From: Polytrichum commune
Taxonomy: Eukaryota; Streptophyta; Polytrichopsida; Polytrichales; Polytrichaceae
Assembly: GCA_950295325.1 (NCBI GenBank)
Contig: OX485805.1
Location: forward strand, 49,748,758 to 49,812,757
Direction: 5' to 3'
DNA: 64,000 bases
The notes under the pieces: generated by a model
Databases searched by the model: none
Seen by the model: the letters and a program-made list of their open reading frames with translations, nothing else
Told to the model about the DNA's origin: nothing
Translations under genes and position numbers: made by a program
In this document: piece after piece, positions 35,401-49,247 of the stretch
How the letters are laid out: the number at the start of each line of letters is the position of its first letter
Numbering within the stretch: position 1 is the stretch's first letter

Positions 35401-38400
35401 GAAGTTGATGCTCTTTGGTAACATACTGGGACAAATGCATTGATATCCAGCCCAAGCGTTTTGACTCCACCAGGTTGTGCCACTCTTGGCACTTCTTGAA
35501 ACGTTGACTTTTCTGAAATAGAATGTTTCAAGTGAGAAGCAGGCCTCTCTACAACACTTGATTTATCTTGAAACCATGGTCTGTCCTTCCTCTCCCAATT
35601 TGCAGGGAGAACTTTTCCTGCTTCTGTTTCAACTCGTCCTGCCATAGAACAAAAATATACCAGTCAACCAATGTAACTAGGCAAATCATTCTGAAACCTT
35701 CAATGTATAAGTATGTGAACTAAACTATGCTAACATAAGGTCAGCAAGACAAGAAGTGCCACACACTATCAGTGTAGTGAGGCCCTCACACATGAGCACG
35801 TTGCATCTTTTTTTGAAAGGTCTTTGGCGGGGGATAAAACAGAATAGGGTTTCTGATGATTATCAGAACAATAATACATACTCTTCAAATAAGCTAGGGT
35901 TGATCACCAAGAAAATTTGCATTCAATGTAAAGCCCTGAAAGCCATTCATGTCTTATACCTGTAGTGGAGGCCTCACTCCCAGTCACATTCCTTGCCACC
36001 TGATTTCGAGACAATTCATCTGCAACTAACATGGCAACACATTAGACTTTGTCATTTGAAACAGTAAACACATGAAGTTCTGCTACCCTGGACACTTCTT
36101 CTCTACAATTACCAGGCAATTATGCAGAACACAATCCACGGATCATTAGTAACCTCAACAAAAATGTAGTAATTCGGAATGCTTCCAAACATCCAGAACT
36201 ATATATAAACCTATATATAAACCTAACAAATGACCAGAGACTACACGACCAGAGACTGCTAGCTAAGAAATACTTTTGTATCTTCCGGGGTACATCAATG
36301 CAATTCAGACGATATTTAACTTGATCGGTTTTCAACCTCCTCAAGTTCCAAATTTGGAGAAAGTAGTGGCCATCAACAACTTCTAGGAGTAGGTGAAAAG
36401 AAATTTCCAAAAATCCTTCTAGCTCTTGCAGGGCCAAGTTAATAATAGCTATCAGCACACCTGAAAAAGACTGAGATCGCCCGAGTGAGTTATCCAATGG
36501 AATGTCAAAAGATGCACTTCTTCTATAAGATGCACTTCTGGCTCCATTCCAGTGAATACTTATATCATCTTCTTTGATGCCTGCATGAGCCTTCATTGTT
36601 GGTTTCGTAAAGTAGTTAGATGCCAAGGCAGCAGAGCCACTGTCTGCACTACGAGAAGTATCCTTAGTAGGTCCAACCCTATTCTGCTGAACAGTAGATT
36701 CTATCCTAGGTGCATCAGCTTCAGTATCACCATGGGAGCTATCTGAATTGAAGTCATGGGAATTTGTTGCTGACAATACTCCTGCACTTGAGTTTGGCCT
36801 GGTAGCGTCCAACCCATGTGAAGTATTAGGTGCTGTTACTGGTCTTGGACTACCCCCTCCTAATGTATCAGCTCGAGTAGGAGGCTTTGATGTGTTGATG
36901 CTGGGAACCCTGGATGTTGTAAGACTGCTTCTTCGTATTGGCACAGAAGGTGTTACTGTTGAGGAGGGTGTTGTAGTGAGGACATTGGCAGGTCTCCTGC
37001 CACTATGAGGTGCAGTTGGACATGACTGGGAGGTGCCACTTTCTGCAGCTGCAACAAAAAAAGATGTCAGAAAGTGATGTAGATAGATGTAACACATTGC
37101 TTCCTCTAATAGAGCAGACTTCATATGCTAGCACATTTATAGCCAAAAACTAGTCAAGTGAACACTGGCCAAGTTTGTATTCAAACTCGGACGTTTTCAG
37201 CTGAAAATAACCTAGAATTTTTTCTCAAATACAAATTTGTGTTGGGTTTGCCTCAGGTTTTAATCCTACAAGCACAAATTTTCAGGATCTCCTTGGCTGC
37301 TTGAGCATGACTTTCGCCAAACAAGCAGAACAATTACTTCACACAATGCAACTAGTGTTTTCCTCAAAATGGCAAAAACCATGGCACTGTTGTGACCACA
37401 GCCTAGATATCCAGAGCATAATTACTGGTCTGATGCTACTTCACAGCCACTTCATCGATCGCTCAACTCTGTCACTGAGTATTAAGAGACATGTTGGTTC
37501 CGGCTTTTCGGAAGCTACCCTCAGACTTAAATTTGGCAATATTATTTACCTGAGACTACCTTGATACAGACAATGACATTTAAAGACTTTCTAGATAAAT
37601 TTATTAGCATAAGCATTTATCCCACCATCATAAGAGTTCTAGACAGGTAAGAAAGTTGCAAAAGAAAGAATAGAATAACAGATCTAACCCCCACTTGAGA
37701 TTCAAGGAGAAGCATCTTACATTTTAGAGGTGTGAGTTTCACATTCTTCATAGCTAATTCCATCATTTGAGGTAGACTCATCGTTGGATTATCAGCCTTC
37801 ACAGTCGAGGCTTTGATGGTCTCTTGAGACCCTTGATTAGCAATGTCTCCACTTTTTCCATTTGTGGCATTAATATACCCCGAGTTTCCAGCTTGATATG
37901 GAGCCACACGCTATATGTGCAGGTTACCCACAAACAGCCACCTTCCATCAGATGATGACTTACCCAGCAAAGATTACACTACTTGCATATCAGGGAATAA
38001 GCCACAGATCTGGATGCCTCTCTAAGATAGAACATGCCATTCCTTCATCATCTACATCAGAAGACTAGTTTTAGATTCTTCTAATCTATCCAATTCCTCA
38101 ACATAGCAACCCAGCGAAGTTGCCTCTCACCACAATCTTGCATTTATCCTCTCTTGACAAGGCTCTCTGTCCATAATACTTTGCTAAGCACCAGTAGCAC
38201 ACAGAAGTAATGAACACCATAAATAAGTACCTGAAGATCTACAACCCAGACTCCAACACAGCTTTGATTGAATGAACAGCCAAGCAACTTCCCTTCATGT
38301 ATACAAAGATCTGCCAGTTTGTGCCATCCAACATCTACCAAATCATGACATCTAAGTGGTTCCCAAGACAACACCTGCCACAGGGTGCTCCAATTCATCA

Positions 38401-41400
38401 GTCCATGTATACCTGTAGATGTCTACCACTTGATAGGAGCCCACAAGAAATAAACTACTTTCTAACAGGAGTATTCTGCAAATAATTGGAATTCTACTGC
38501 TGATTTCTTCAATGTCAGGCAAAAGTGTCAAACATGAACCGGAGACAAAAAAGTGTTTTAAGGAATAATCTGGTAACAGGAGATTAATTGTAACCATATT
38601 TTTCAAGGAGCTTCTAAGTAGATGATGCATGGAAGGGGCCATGCAACACAGGAAGGATTCAGCATATACATCTTCAAATCTCATAAATTCTCAAAATACT
38701 TCATAGTGGAAGAAAGAAGTAGAACCTTCAGGCTATCCTGCATTGCACAAAGTACTGTTCTACCGTCCGGGTTGAAAACCATAGCTCTCACTCCTGCAGG
38801 CTGTTCATAACCAAAGTAAACGCTCAGTCAAGCTTCAACAAAGGTGTGTTGACAGCTATGAAGAGATCATTCATATGTGGCAGTAGTTGATGCTACAATA
38901 TACAGAGCAATTAAATTTGAATGCTTCTACTGGCTAGACTGTTGTAATGAAGTTGAAAATCTGATGAAAATGCTTTCAAAGATAGGTTGCATAAGGAAGG
39001 TTGAAGATTATTAGAATAGATTGTTGTGAGAGATTATGGTTTCACATGTACAAGCTACAGGATGATCATACAATGACAGCAGCCATTCAGATCTCTACTG
39101 TTAGTAACAAATATCAGCAGAATCGGATTCATTCAAACCCTTGCATGATTAAAATGACAACTGTCAAATTATATCCTTGTAAGTATCAAGGTTCAAACAA
39201 CACTTACAGTTTAAGGTAACCCATTAACCAAGAAACACAGAATCCAGAGAGATAGTTATTCCATTCCGAGGTCCGTACTCAAAACAAAGCAATCAAGAGA
39301 AAGCTATCACAAACTACATTGACAAAGAAAACAATTTACACATGTGGCAATAGCCAAACGGTGGCAAGCCATTTAACCAGGGCCCATCCACAACAATCGG
39401 CATGGAAGAAGCCACCTTCCACGACATCCCCACTGACTTCATCTTTCCCCGACAGTGGATCCTTGTCTTGAGTTTCTGCTACATCTCCAGAGGTAACGGG
39501 AAGACTCAAGCAAATTGTTGTATAGCATGTGCACTAAGACCTCAAACTCGACACAAGGAAACAGAAGAGATAAGACAAAACCCTGAAGTAGGCAAAACAA
39601 AACCCAAAAGCTTAGTTTTGTCAAGAGAATGCCCTATTTTTGCTAAAAGTCAAATTGGAAACAATGTTGTTAAAGTAAGTGCTAATTCAGACACAGGACC
39701 AAGAGAAGATCAAGATAGAACTGCAAAAATTATCTTGTTCAAAGATGCCCAGGGAATGGAGAGCTCACTTCAGGTCCAGCAGATCCTATCAACTCAAAAG
39801 TTTCAAGATCAAAAAACTTCACTGTCCTGTCCGCAGAACCTGATAAATGAAACAAACAGTATAAATACAGACTTAAACACATATAAGAAAAAATCCTCCA
39901 AAGAGTACTAGATTTATTTTTCAATGCATAAGTTTGAACACACGTAAACATGCATGCACATTCTTGCTAAAACACACCAACAACTCATTTTGCTCATGCA
40001 ACAAATACATGCTGCAAAGCATTCAAGTGCCTTGGATCAATATAATTGATATTTTTAAATTTGCATTTCAAATTTCCATCATCGATAGAATAAAGATGTT
40101 CAGTTATTAAAGGACTCTCATCAATATCAAACCCTTCAGTAAGCCACACAAAGAAAATAGGCCTAGAATTATAATCACAATACCTGTAGCTAGTAGAAAC
40201 TCATGTGGATGGAAGTCAAGACACTGAACTTGGCCCTCATGATATTTGAAGTCATGCATGAGCTTGCCAGCTGTTAAATCCCAGAGCTGCGAGAAACAGA
40301 GTATGATCCAACTTAGAAAGCAAGACTCTTCTTGTGAGCGTTAAGCCTAGTCTATAGTGTGTAACAAAAATAATTGATCAGTGAGGAGTAGAGAGAATTC
40401 TCATGCGAGACATTCAAGCTGAATGGTTTTAAAGATTTGGTATAGGACGGCTTGAATTTAAGATAGACCTTAACATTGAAATTAATTACAGGATAGAGTA
40501 AGAGTACTATATCTAGTGAAACTTAACGGCAGATTTCTGAACCTTTATTCAACAGTTCAGAGCCACATCAATACCAAAGATGCCAGTCACAAGCAGTCAA
40601 CCCTCAAAGTACTCAACTTCAGGTATTCAGAGTAGCAGGGCTGCAGCTGACTATCAAATTCAAGGTTTAACCAAATGCAGACACATCTTGTTGAAGTAAA
40701 AAGATATTGTCATAGACTTGCTCCTAAAATAATACTGCCACTCATGGCTGACATTGATAACATACAACAATATGTCCAACTATCATGTCCTCACACGGAA
40801 GAAAAGGAAGAAGATGCCTTTCGGAGGTTCGTATCTCAGCCAGACTTCAAGCTTTCCAACAGCTTGAATAAACCTGGCTAAGAGAATAAACCTGGGATGC
40901 AGATATGTACATACACTCTCTAAGGTCCACAGAACATCAGACAACCTTACCTATTCACAGAACTTTCAAGGGTATACGATGAGCAACCACAGCAGCCGCA
41001 TCCAATCTCTAATTTGATCGAGAAAGCACGCTCAAAGATGACTATCCTCAATGTTGATAAAGATTTTGTGAACCAGCCACAGAAGGAAAGATTCACCTAC
41101 TCCATTTAACAAGTTCTTGCTGAAAGACTAGATCAGACAAGAGTTTTCAACCAATATCATCAAGGTGTAGGGTACGCACTTTCACAATATTATCTTCACC
41201 ACCAGATACAACCCACCGCCCATCAGGACTGAATTTGATAGAATTGATGCCACGAGTATGTCCCTTATAAGTATGAATGCAGCCTTTGCGGCGTATGTCC
41301 CATATTTTGAGGTTAGTGTCCAGAGATCCAGAAGCAAAAAATTCTCCAAAGGGGTGAAAATCCACAGATATGCAATTTGACCGATGACCTGTCAATGTGC

Positions 41401-42691
41401 GAACAACTGCACTCCCACCGTGGAGTCCCAAATATCAGTATCGCACATGCATAAAGTTACAATCTGAAAGATGTCGATTGCAACTATTAAATATTTGGGG
41501 GTTGGTAGATTTCAAGAACCTCATAACTATATGTTTGCCATAATACAGTAAGCTTACTTTTGGCTTCCTCGAGGTCCCAAAGTTTGATGGTACCACTCGC
41601 AGCTCCAGCAACAACAACAACTTCTGCTGCATCAAAGGTGACAGATTCCACTGCACTTGTATGGCCTGACAAGCTCTGAACAATCACCCAAATAACCAGA
41701 CATATTTCCTGTCAAATTTCTAGTTCGCTGATTTTTCAAAAAGTACCTATGCACAATATACGCATATATTAATAATTCGTGGGAATAGGATTATCCCACA
41801 ATTCCAGACAAATGCTTTGAAGTCCTACATTGCTCTACTTCACTTCTTGACGAGTCCAAGGTATCATTTACAGGCATAGATGTTCTTAAAATCACAAATT
41901 AAGCCTGCTGTTTTGGGGATCCAACTCTGATAAACATTTCCATTGTCACCCGGTTAATGAGTAGGACATGTTAAGCTTCTCCAGATTTTGTTTTATTCGA
42001 TAATGTGTGTAGTTTGCCAGGCGTGAGCTCAGTTAATGTTGCAACCCAAGCACTCCAGAAAGAGATCCAATAATACAATCAAGCAGTGCCTTGCCCAGAA
42101 TAGTGTACCATGTAGCCTGGGCGCCAAACTAAGCAATATCACATACCCAGTAGCCCTTGAGGTGGCATATATGGAGCTTTGAGAAGCCTGTATACATATT
42201 CAACCTAATATGAGTCAATCCATGGGTTTTGAGCAATAATGAATCAATAATATAGCACTTTATGATGAGAATTATTAGTCTCAACTCACCAAGATGGCAT
42301 TCGGCTTGCCAATAGCCCACATATTAACTTTGTGATCTTCTCCACCAGTGACCAATACCCTGGAGGATTTCTTTCCAATCTTGAGACAGTTGACATTTGA
42401 TGCATGTGCGACAAACTCCTCTGCGATCTAACTGTCAAGGTTCTCAACAGATTTCGCACAAAAACTACTACAGCTACAAGATCATCACAGCCGAAGACAG
42501 AAACATAGGATTCAGTTTGCGAATTTGAAGTTCATTAGTACAAGGAAGAAGGGTTAAGCAAAGGTTCAATGTCCACCACACACAGCTAAAGGCATCATAA
42601 TGCCTGTGCAAAACCAACAGGTTACATCCTTGTCAGGATCAAGACAGCCCGTTACAAAATGTAGGATACGTAATTTATAAGCTCGCTTCAT
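32479..42691 (-). CDS. KTN80: Katanin p80 WD40-repeat subunit
   Basis: Eighteen GT-AG exons close in frame to 841 residues: 42691-42670, 42420-42290, 41675-41558, 41406-41180, 40286-40184, 39839-39769, 38800-38726, 38374-38231, 37910-37721, 37048-36461, 36019-35960, 35638-35427, 35318-35169, 34523-34449, 34323-34211, 33860-33744, 33201-33133 and 32539-32479. KTN80 targets the p60 katanin ATPase to microtubule crossovers and branch points for severing. Residues 1-297 form the WD40 propeller: [20 protein letters not shown], the repeats [15 protein letters not shown] and [31 protein letters not shown], and [19 protein letters not shown] low-complexity Ser/Thr/Pro linker covers about 298-647. The con80 domain (about 648-841) binds p60: [50 protein letters not shown]-like [10 protein letters not shown], ending LQEALEKV. 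Length matches plant KTN80 (about 840). The start was chosen by homology; an in-frame upstream ATG at 42967 would add 92 residues unlike the family. The first coding exon is only 22 nt. Confidence 0.97.
32634..32930 (+). repeat. Dispersed repeat, family E, inside the last KTN80 intron
   Basis: The last intron (32540-33132) contains a segment starting CTTAATCGGACACCT that shares ordered blocks with 49248-49565, such as ATGACCATTTAATGAGCACA, CAATCTTCACTT and GAGGTATTCATATGGGCTCC. It is non-coding. Confidence 0.65.
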
Positions 42692-43080
42692 GATGATCAA
42701 TGTGTATGTTGCCAACTCGGACCGCAAGAGGAAGAAGACCGAGAGTCGAAGAGCATTGCCGAGAGCCGAGGAGCCAGACCGAGAGGAGCTCAACACAATT
42801 AGGGTTCCGAGGGGAGGAGATGAAGTTCTCACCCTCGGGAACCACGACCGTGGGAACGTGAGCAAGGCCATGGGAACGGACGAGACGTTGGGAACAAGGA
42901 GACGTACGGAAACTCCGGGAACAGCCCGGGAACGAGACTGAAGGTGGAGGGAAGCTCGGGAACTCATCGGGAACTGGACGAGAACGCAGTCGGTAGATGG
43001 GAACGCATTTAACGCTGGGGGACACCGGGAACGCGTAGGGAACTCCCGAGGACGTTACGGGAACCATTTGGATGAATATC
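42692..43080 (-). promoter_or_regulatory. KTN80 5' flank
   Basis: The G/C-rich region immediately upstream of KTN80 contrasts with AT-rich sequence beyond 43080. It contains a telo-box-like TTAGGGTT near 42799 (plus-strand reading) and the GGGAAC cluster listed separately. Open frames across it (for example 42566-42967 and 42675-43067, minus) are composition artefacts. Confidence 0.6.
42837..43064 (+). promoter_or_regulatory. Cluster of 12 GGGAAC hexamers upstream of KTN80
   Basis: Twelve GGGAAC hexamers, all on the plus strand, lie in 228 bp, about 150-370 bp upstream of the KTN80 ATG; seven are CGGGAAC. Spacing is irregular, so it is not a simple tandem repeat. CGGGAA is the core of E2F-type sites, but the full consensus is not present at most copies. 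Confidence 0.6.
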
Positions 43081-43929
43081 GTGATGGATGTAGGATGAGG
43101 TCATTGATAATTTACCAAGGGAGATGACACCCTATGGATGAACATAACTACCTCAACTAATTTTGAATGAATGGCATGGATGGAATACCTTAGCACATCT
43201 ATACTTGCATATGGAAATCGTTGGATGCTCACCATACGCATATGGTAACTCTAAATAGCAAATATCCATAAATATATATAGAGATATATTTATAAATATA
43301 TATATTTGTATAAGACAAAAATAAATAAGAAAATTAACCCCTAAAGTTTTTGATGAGTTGCATACGGTTTGTGTACAAAGCTTGCATTTGCATACAAAGA
43401 GGGTTTTACACATTTGCACCGCGTTGTTTTGTTCTTGTTTCTTAGTTTTTATTACCGTGAAATCCCCAAACAATTAACCATATTCAAACTAACACAAACA
43501 AGTTTTGTCAACCTAAAACCTACGAAACTATAAGCAAGTTTATATATAATCACCATTTCTATCTCTTGCGAGGTCCGTACACAATGCTATGAGGATGTTT
43601 TAGGTATATTGTTGACATTGACATGTTGGTACATAATTTTAAGGACATGGTACACTAACATCATAACATTATTTATATCCATGACAATGTTTTGTGGGAC
43701 TGACAGTATCTCACGTCACGGGGGATTTGCAATTAGTATCAAGCAAGACAAATAGAATCGGTGACACTAAATACAACACTTAAGTGTAGTGTTGTCCTAG
43801 TGTGAAATACTATTGTTTATATTGGTATATAGGACCATCCATGAATGATATTTAAAAACAGATTTCATACCCAATTTCTTACAAATTGACGAGGGGGGGG
43901 GGTCACTCTGAAATTAATCCTCTTGTACA
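43081..43929. other. AT-rich intergenic with a partial family C end
   Basis: Includes a (TA)n-rich tract near 43255-43310 and a family C-like right end (GTGACACTAAATACAACACT...GTGTAGTG) near 43760-43795. No gene is seen. Confidence 0.45.
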
Positions 43930-44550
43930 CAAGAAGTTTAGTGAGAAAAACAAATGTATGCATGCTAATGGCATGCTAGACAATGGACTAATGAAACTAT
44001 ACTGAGTTTTTCAATTTAATGTGATAATCGTATACAAAATATATATCGTTATCGAACTAGTCCTTTATTACATGTACAATGCATGTTCACTTTCTAACGA
44101 GTAAGTCATTGAACATTTTTTTCATTCATAGCATGTAACTCAATGATTTGCATCAAACAAGCAAAGGCAAGAGCACAATAACTCAGCCACAATATGAAGA
44201 CCAAAACTCACGAAGCCTATGAGCACTCCAAAAAGAGCCTCTAGCTTGTCCTAAAACCCAAATGCGAACCCCGACAATAATGGACAAGGGAGTCATTAAG
44301 AACATTTACCATATAACATCAATTGGATATATGGGACTTGGATGAAACTAACATGTTTATTGTCAATTCTTTCTCTAAACCTCAGGGGCCCCTTTTGTAC
44401 ATCCACCTTTAATAAGATGAATAACTTTGTTAATTGTATGCACTATGGAAATTGTTTACCTCTCCCTTATGTACGTTAATGCGTCACATGATACCCTTTC
44501 TTACACTCATGTCAGTTCATACATGGTATGAAGAGTCCACTCCCCATATT
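43930..44550 (+). repeat. Dispersed repeat of about 620 bp, copy 2 (partner at 15260)
   Basis: Ordered blocks are shared with 15260-15915, from the AAGAAGTTTA start to the TTACACTCATG end region. Same orientation; non-coding. Confidence 0.7.
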
Positions 44551-46635
44551 ACAAATGTCTAAACTGCTGAAAATCACCAATATAACACTATATTACCTTA
44601 ACAAGTGTTCCATATATGTATGAATTTAGTGCTACTGTTCTCTAAAATTAGTCAACCCAATTCCATATAGGTATCATTAGACAACGATACCAAACCGCAT
44701 TCATAGTCTTGACTCACCCGTTTTGTGAACACCAAAACCCTTGGATTGTCGATAAAGTGTGATTTGGCCTAAATTGATTGGATTGCTTTTTTTTGGGGGG
44801 GGGTGTGGATACGTGTCATCGTCACATTGGTTGAGACCCTATGAATGTATGCACAATTTTGTTTTGTTTTGTAGTGAACCTAAAAGTGGAGTGGTTCGGC
44901 GAGTGTTTTGGACTTGCTAGTGTGAATAGAATAGACGAGGATTTATTTCCAAACAAAGAGATTGTGCTTGGATTTGGATAAGAACCCAGTTACACTAAGA
45001 CAAAATTACCTCATGGTATAAACACATGGGTTGCTTTTAAAAGGGTACTACGAACGTCTATTCACTAATAATCGTGGGTTGGAGTTTATAGTAGGCATTA
45101 TGGTCACGGATATAGGGTCTCTTTGTCATATATGATTGATTTTGAATCTTATACAACTCAATGTTGCTTCGAGGTGAAACAACATACATTATGCGTCCTA
45201 TAAATGGACATGGGAGATAGAATAGCCAATGTTAATGTATACCAATCCTAGATACCATACCCAAAGTCTCGGGCAATAGTACCTTATCGACTATATTACT
45301 TTAGTGTCCGTTGTAGATCACGTAGTACCTTCATATGGAACACGTATGGTGAGACTATACTTCCATGTGTCGGTCTATCAAAGAAAGAAGAAGAATAACA
45401 AAAGTTGGCCAATGATGGCCACACTTCGGACGAGATCTCCAAACACTTTGTTGGTTGGGAACTTTCGTTTTGGAATGTGAGAAATCAACACATGAAAAAA
45501 GCATAATAGTCTTGACATCGCATATTCAAGTTGGAATGCGATTGTCATTCATTTCTTTCATTTTGGATGTTGCTATAGTAAATGTGATGAACTTTGTCTT
45601 TAATCATTTTGAGGAAATTAGAATAAATCAAAAGAATGAACTAAACCTCGTGGCATGCTTGAAATTCAACACGACCCCACCATTAAAAAATCAAAGTAGA
45701 TTATGACACCTAATCGGGACTATGACACCAACAAGTTTATGGTGATCGATGATCCCACATTAGTTGACATTAAATGTTGGTGTGTGGATGAAAAAGGTAG
45801 TCACCTCACTTTCTCAAACTTCAACTTGCCCTAAAAGTTATGTTGGTTGGCCATATGTGACCACGGCCGTTTTACACGTGTGACCAAGGGCCGTGAAAAC
45901 CAATGATTGAGGATTTATCATGGTCGTGGTTGGCGGTCCGAAGCCACGACCACAACAAAGCATAACTCATTTTTTTAAAAGCCTTGTTCATGGGACACTA
46001 TGTATAAGCACACTTAGAGATCAAACATGATGTTTTTGCATTAAAAACTATAATACTATAAAATAAGAATGAAGGGTCACCTAAAACATATATAACAAAA
46101 ATTACATTGCTAACCTAGTATTCGTGAAAACGTCACATTCACATGTGATGTCTTCCTTTTCAAGGCCAACTCAAATTCTAGTATTTTGGGGTGCACTTCA
46201 ACTTGGAAAATTTTGCATTTTGGAATTGGTTTTGTATGGGCACCTATGGTACAAGTTCATAGAGTAAAGAATGAATATTTATATATCATGATTATTATGT
46301 TTTAATTGCTATTTAGAGTTTTTGAAGTAACAATGAAGAACATAACTCTTCCCTCGTTATCACTTGCACATGCTACTAGCATTTTGTAAATACATCCGGC
46401 TATAGTAGACAAAAGTTGCCTCCAAAGACCAATTCAAGTAGGCCTCCCTTGTATTTGAGAAAACGGCATTTGTGAGATTTTCGATTGCCATGTGATATTT
46501 TCACAAGTATCATGTTTGCTATAAATATACATTTTTTTTAGTCATCCTTGTTTTTTTGTAAAGATAACCTACTTATTCGGGTTGTCTCACCACAAAATAC
46601 GGGGAACAGTCAAACATTATCCATTTTTATTCCAA
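44551..46635. other. Intergenic, no gene recognised
   Basis: A G run lies near 44793-44802. A plus-strand frame at 45455-45706 (83 codons) has no recognised family. Probably decayed repeats. Confidence 0.45.
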
Positions 46636-46712
46636 CCTTAGTTGGCTTAACCTTGCAGCTCCCATGGGACCTGGGTGAAGGCCTTGGGTTTAAGCCACCC
46701 CGTATCGAACAA
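46636..46712 (+). mobile_element. Possible tRNA-like (SINE head) sequence
   Basis: A degenerate A-box-like TTGGCTTAACCTTG is followed by a B-box-like GGGTTTAAGCC about 35 nt later. No acceptor-stem pairing is visible, so this is at most a decayed SINE head. Confidence 0.3.
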
Positions 46713-48192
46713 TGTATACAACTCGCACTTCTCATTCATCCAATTTAAACTGTGTGAACCATCTACAATCCATGGGTTATTATTTTAGGTTGACTCGATA
46801 TCTTGAAAGAAAAAAAACTAACCATGTATAGAATCTAATATAATATAACATTCTACATGGATAAGCTTAACCCCTAAAGCATGGGAAGCTTGAAATGTGA
46901 ATGTAAGGGGTTTTTGGATCAATTTATTCTTTGAAAATTTGAAGATTTCTTTACTTTTTTTTACAACGTACACCATTAACTTTATGATATCATAGAGGGC
47001 GTTCTATTCCGACACAAACTAATTATTTTCCCTCCACATTTGCCACGTGTCATGCTCACATTTGTCACAACCCACTTGCATCTCGCATGGAGAACTACAT
47101 TCGTAAAGATGAAATGGGGAGTTTTGTACGGTATAATGTCCACCTCCCCTTCACATTCATTGTTAATTTACATGTTCCATCTTCTTCTACACCCCTTTGT
47201 TTATGTTTTACTTTTTAAAGAATGCATGTGGAAAGTATCCACATTCTAACTTCTTGGCATCATAAGATTGACGTACGGTTCGGTAATGCAACAATTTTCT
47301 ATGAACCCAAATAACCGGCTCAAGTGTTTATGAGATATGGCGAGCCCTTTGACATGATGGAGTGTGCATGGAGGGCATCCTATGGAATTGTCAAACTAGG
47401 AAATCTCATTGCTTCTATGTCCGTTTGGTCAAGTCCACTTTTGAATTACCTATTATAGATGGGTCAACCTTTTTTCACATCAAACCCTTTAGTCCACACA
47501 CAAGCTATTGGTGCACATGTTACTTATTGTGGCTACAATTGGTGGACTCGTGTCTTGAAGGGCATAGAGAAAATAAACCACAACAAAGGAAAATTAAATT
47601 TCGAGGTTGTTTGACAACTACCTATGTGTGAAGAAACAAGAAACAAAGATAATCGAATAAGCTTGGGAGGGTAGGGTTTCGTATGCACTCCCTTGGTAGG
47701 TTTCATGAACTGAAATGCATTTGTTTATTCAGTATGTGGCATAAATTTTTCACCGTGCACCAAGGGGATTCTTGAGCAGGGTAGGGCCAATGGGTTCGAA
47801 TTCACATCGGATTGCTTGAGGTAGGTTTTTCTTTTCTTTTCTTTTCTTGGCATAAACCTTTAGCAAGTGAAAACCTAATAGACATATTTATAGATTCAGT
47901 ATAGATGGAAGAGTGTGAGTAGAAAACAACAACGTGGATTTAGTGTACAAACATGAGGTTACATCTGTACAATGTATGGGTGGGTTGTTTAAGTCTAAGA
48001 GTTTGTGAAAATTTGTTTAGGATATACTTTATCAAAGAAGTTGTCTAGTGCTATGGAATGATGGTAAATGATCATGGCAAATACTACACTAATTATTGCC
48101 AAGTCTCAAAATTAGTGATGGCTGATTTTTTTACTAAGTGATATAATTAATTTTATGAATACATGCTCATTGACTGTACATTTCAATAAATC
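46713..48192. other. Intergenic, no gene recognised
   Basis: A plus-strand frame at 47362-47631 (89 codons) has no known motif. A (TTTTC)n run lies near 47827-47848. Nothing else is supported. Confidence 0.45.
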
Positions 48193-48415
48193 TAGTGCAT
48201 GCTCTAAGCTGCTTGTAGAGTGGTAAAAAAAATGTTATGCAAACACATGTTTTTCAGTGAATAGTGCTAGGATGAATGGTGTCGAGATGAACAACGATTC
48301 CTAGATTTTTGTTTTTAGTGGGAATAGTTTCATAGCATGAAAAAATTAAGTATCACCTTCGCTAAATTCCCACACACATTATTAGCCATCCCTCACTAAT
48401 TGGGATAATTAGCGT
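48193..48415 (-). repeat. Dispersed repeat, copy 2 (partner at 3962, inverted)
   Basis: Its reverse complement shares end blocks and order with 3962-4233, including the CTAATTATCCCAATTAGTGAG end. Confidence 0.65.
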
Positions 48416-49247
48416 AGTATTGAGATCATATTAATTAATTCTTCGAGAGCCAAGAGTTAAACATCGAGAACAACTTAAGTGGCTATGAACAAGAGCAAAG
48501 TGTCCCTCGTTCGCATTGCCTCTCTATGTCTCTAGAGAACAATTTTGTAAAATATTGCTCAGTGTTAGATAACACATCATTTGCAACACCTTTTGAGATA
48601 TTTTATATGAACACGTGCTACATTAAATAAGTCATTTTTCTTTCTTTCTTTCTATTGAACAAGGAACATGTGACTATAAAGAACTATGAGTGCTAACAAG
48701 CGAATTTGTTATATAAACTTTGTTGACAAGCCATAACATTCTTCATGCGCACATGGTGTTTGGTTTCTATTCACAGTAAAACATGGTCCTCCCACGTTCC
48801 ATCCTGCAATTTTGATTTGAATCGCTAGCATCTATCATTCACTAATAAATAAATTGAATAAAGATAACATCGACGTTTTTTCTTTTTCTTTTAACACTGT
48901 TGACATTAATGGAAGTTTGTTCTTCTTTACCTTGATCACGTTTTACCAAGCTTCAAAGTAGGGTTACATCCTTAGTTTTGGGAGGTGGGTTCCATTGTCA
49001 CCATCAACTACCTGACCCAATGCTTGTGGAAGTGAACACAATAATGGATGAAGAATATTATGCTAGTTGTAGTTCCAAATTCATTGTATTTTGAGTGATT
49101 TGACACTTGACAATCCAAAGCAATCTAGTGTGAACCACCGTGAGAATTGACCACAAGGTCACTTTGGATGAGCAAGAAGCACATTCGTATGCAAAGATTC
49201 ATACCCTAGTTTTCATACAAGGTAGACGTGCCCAGTTCAACTACTTT
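48416..49247. other. Intergenic, no gene seen
   Basis: AT-rich, short frames only. Confidence 0.5.

Noticed and set aside
36120-37124. Uninterrupted 334-codon minus-strand frame
   Set aside because: Only 37048-36461 is exon 10 of KTN80; the ends read through flanking introns (GT donor after 36461, AG acceptor before 37048).
39402-39911. Plus-strand 169-codon frame inside KTN80
   Set aside because: It lies antisense over an intron and exon 6 of KTN80 and has no recognised motif.
42675-42967. Upstream in-frame ATG at 42967 and a 130-codon frame upstream of KTN80
   Set aside because: The family starts with M(A)KRxYKLQEF; the extra 92 residues are Arg/Ser/Pro-rich translation of the GGGAAC-rich promoter.
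47750-47830. Possible tRNA B-box (GGTTCGAATTC) near 47793
   Set aside because: No A-box at the right spacing and no acceptor-stem pairing could be seen.
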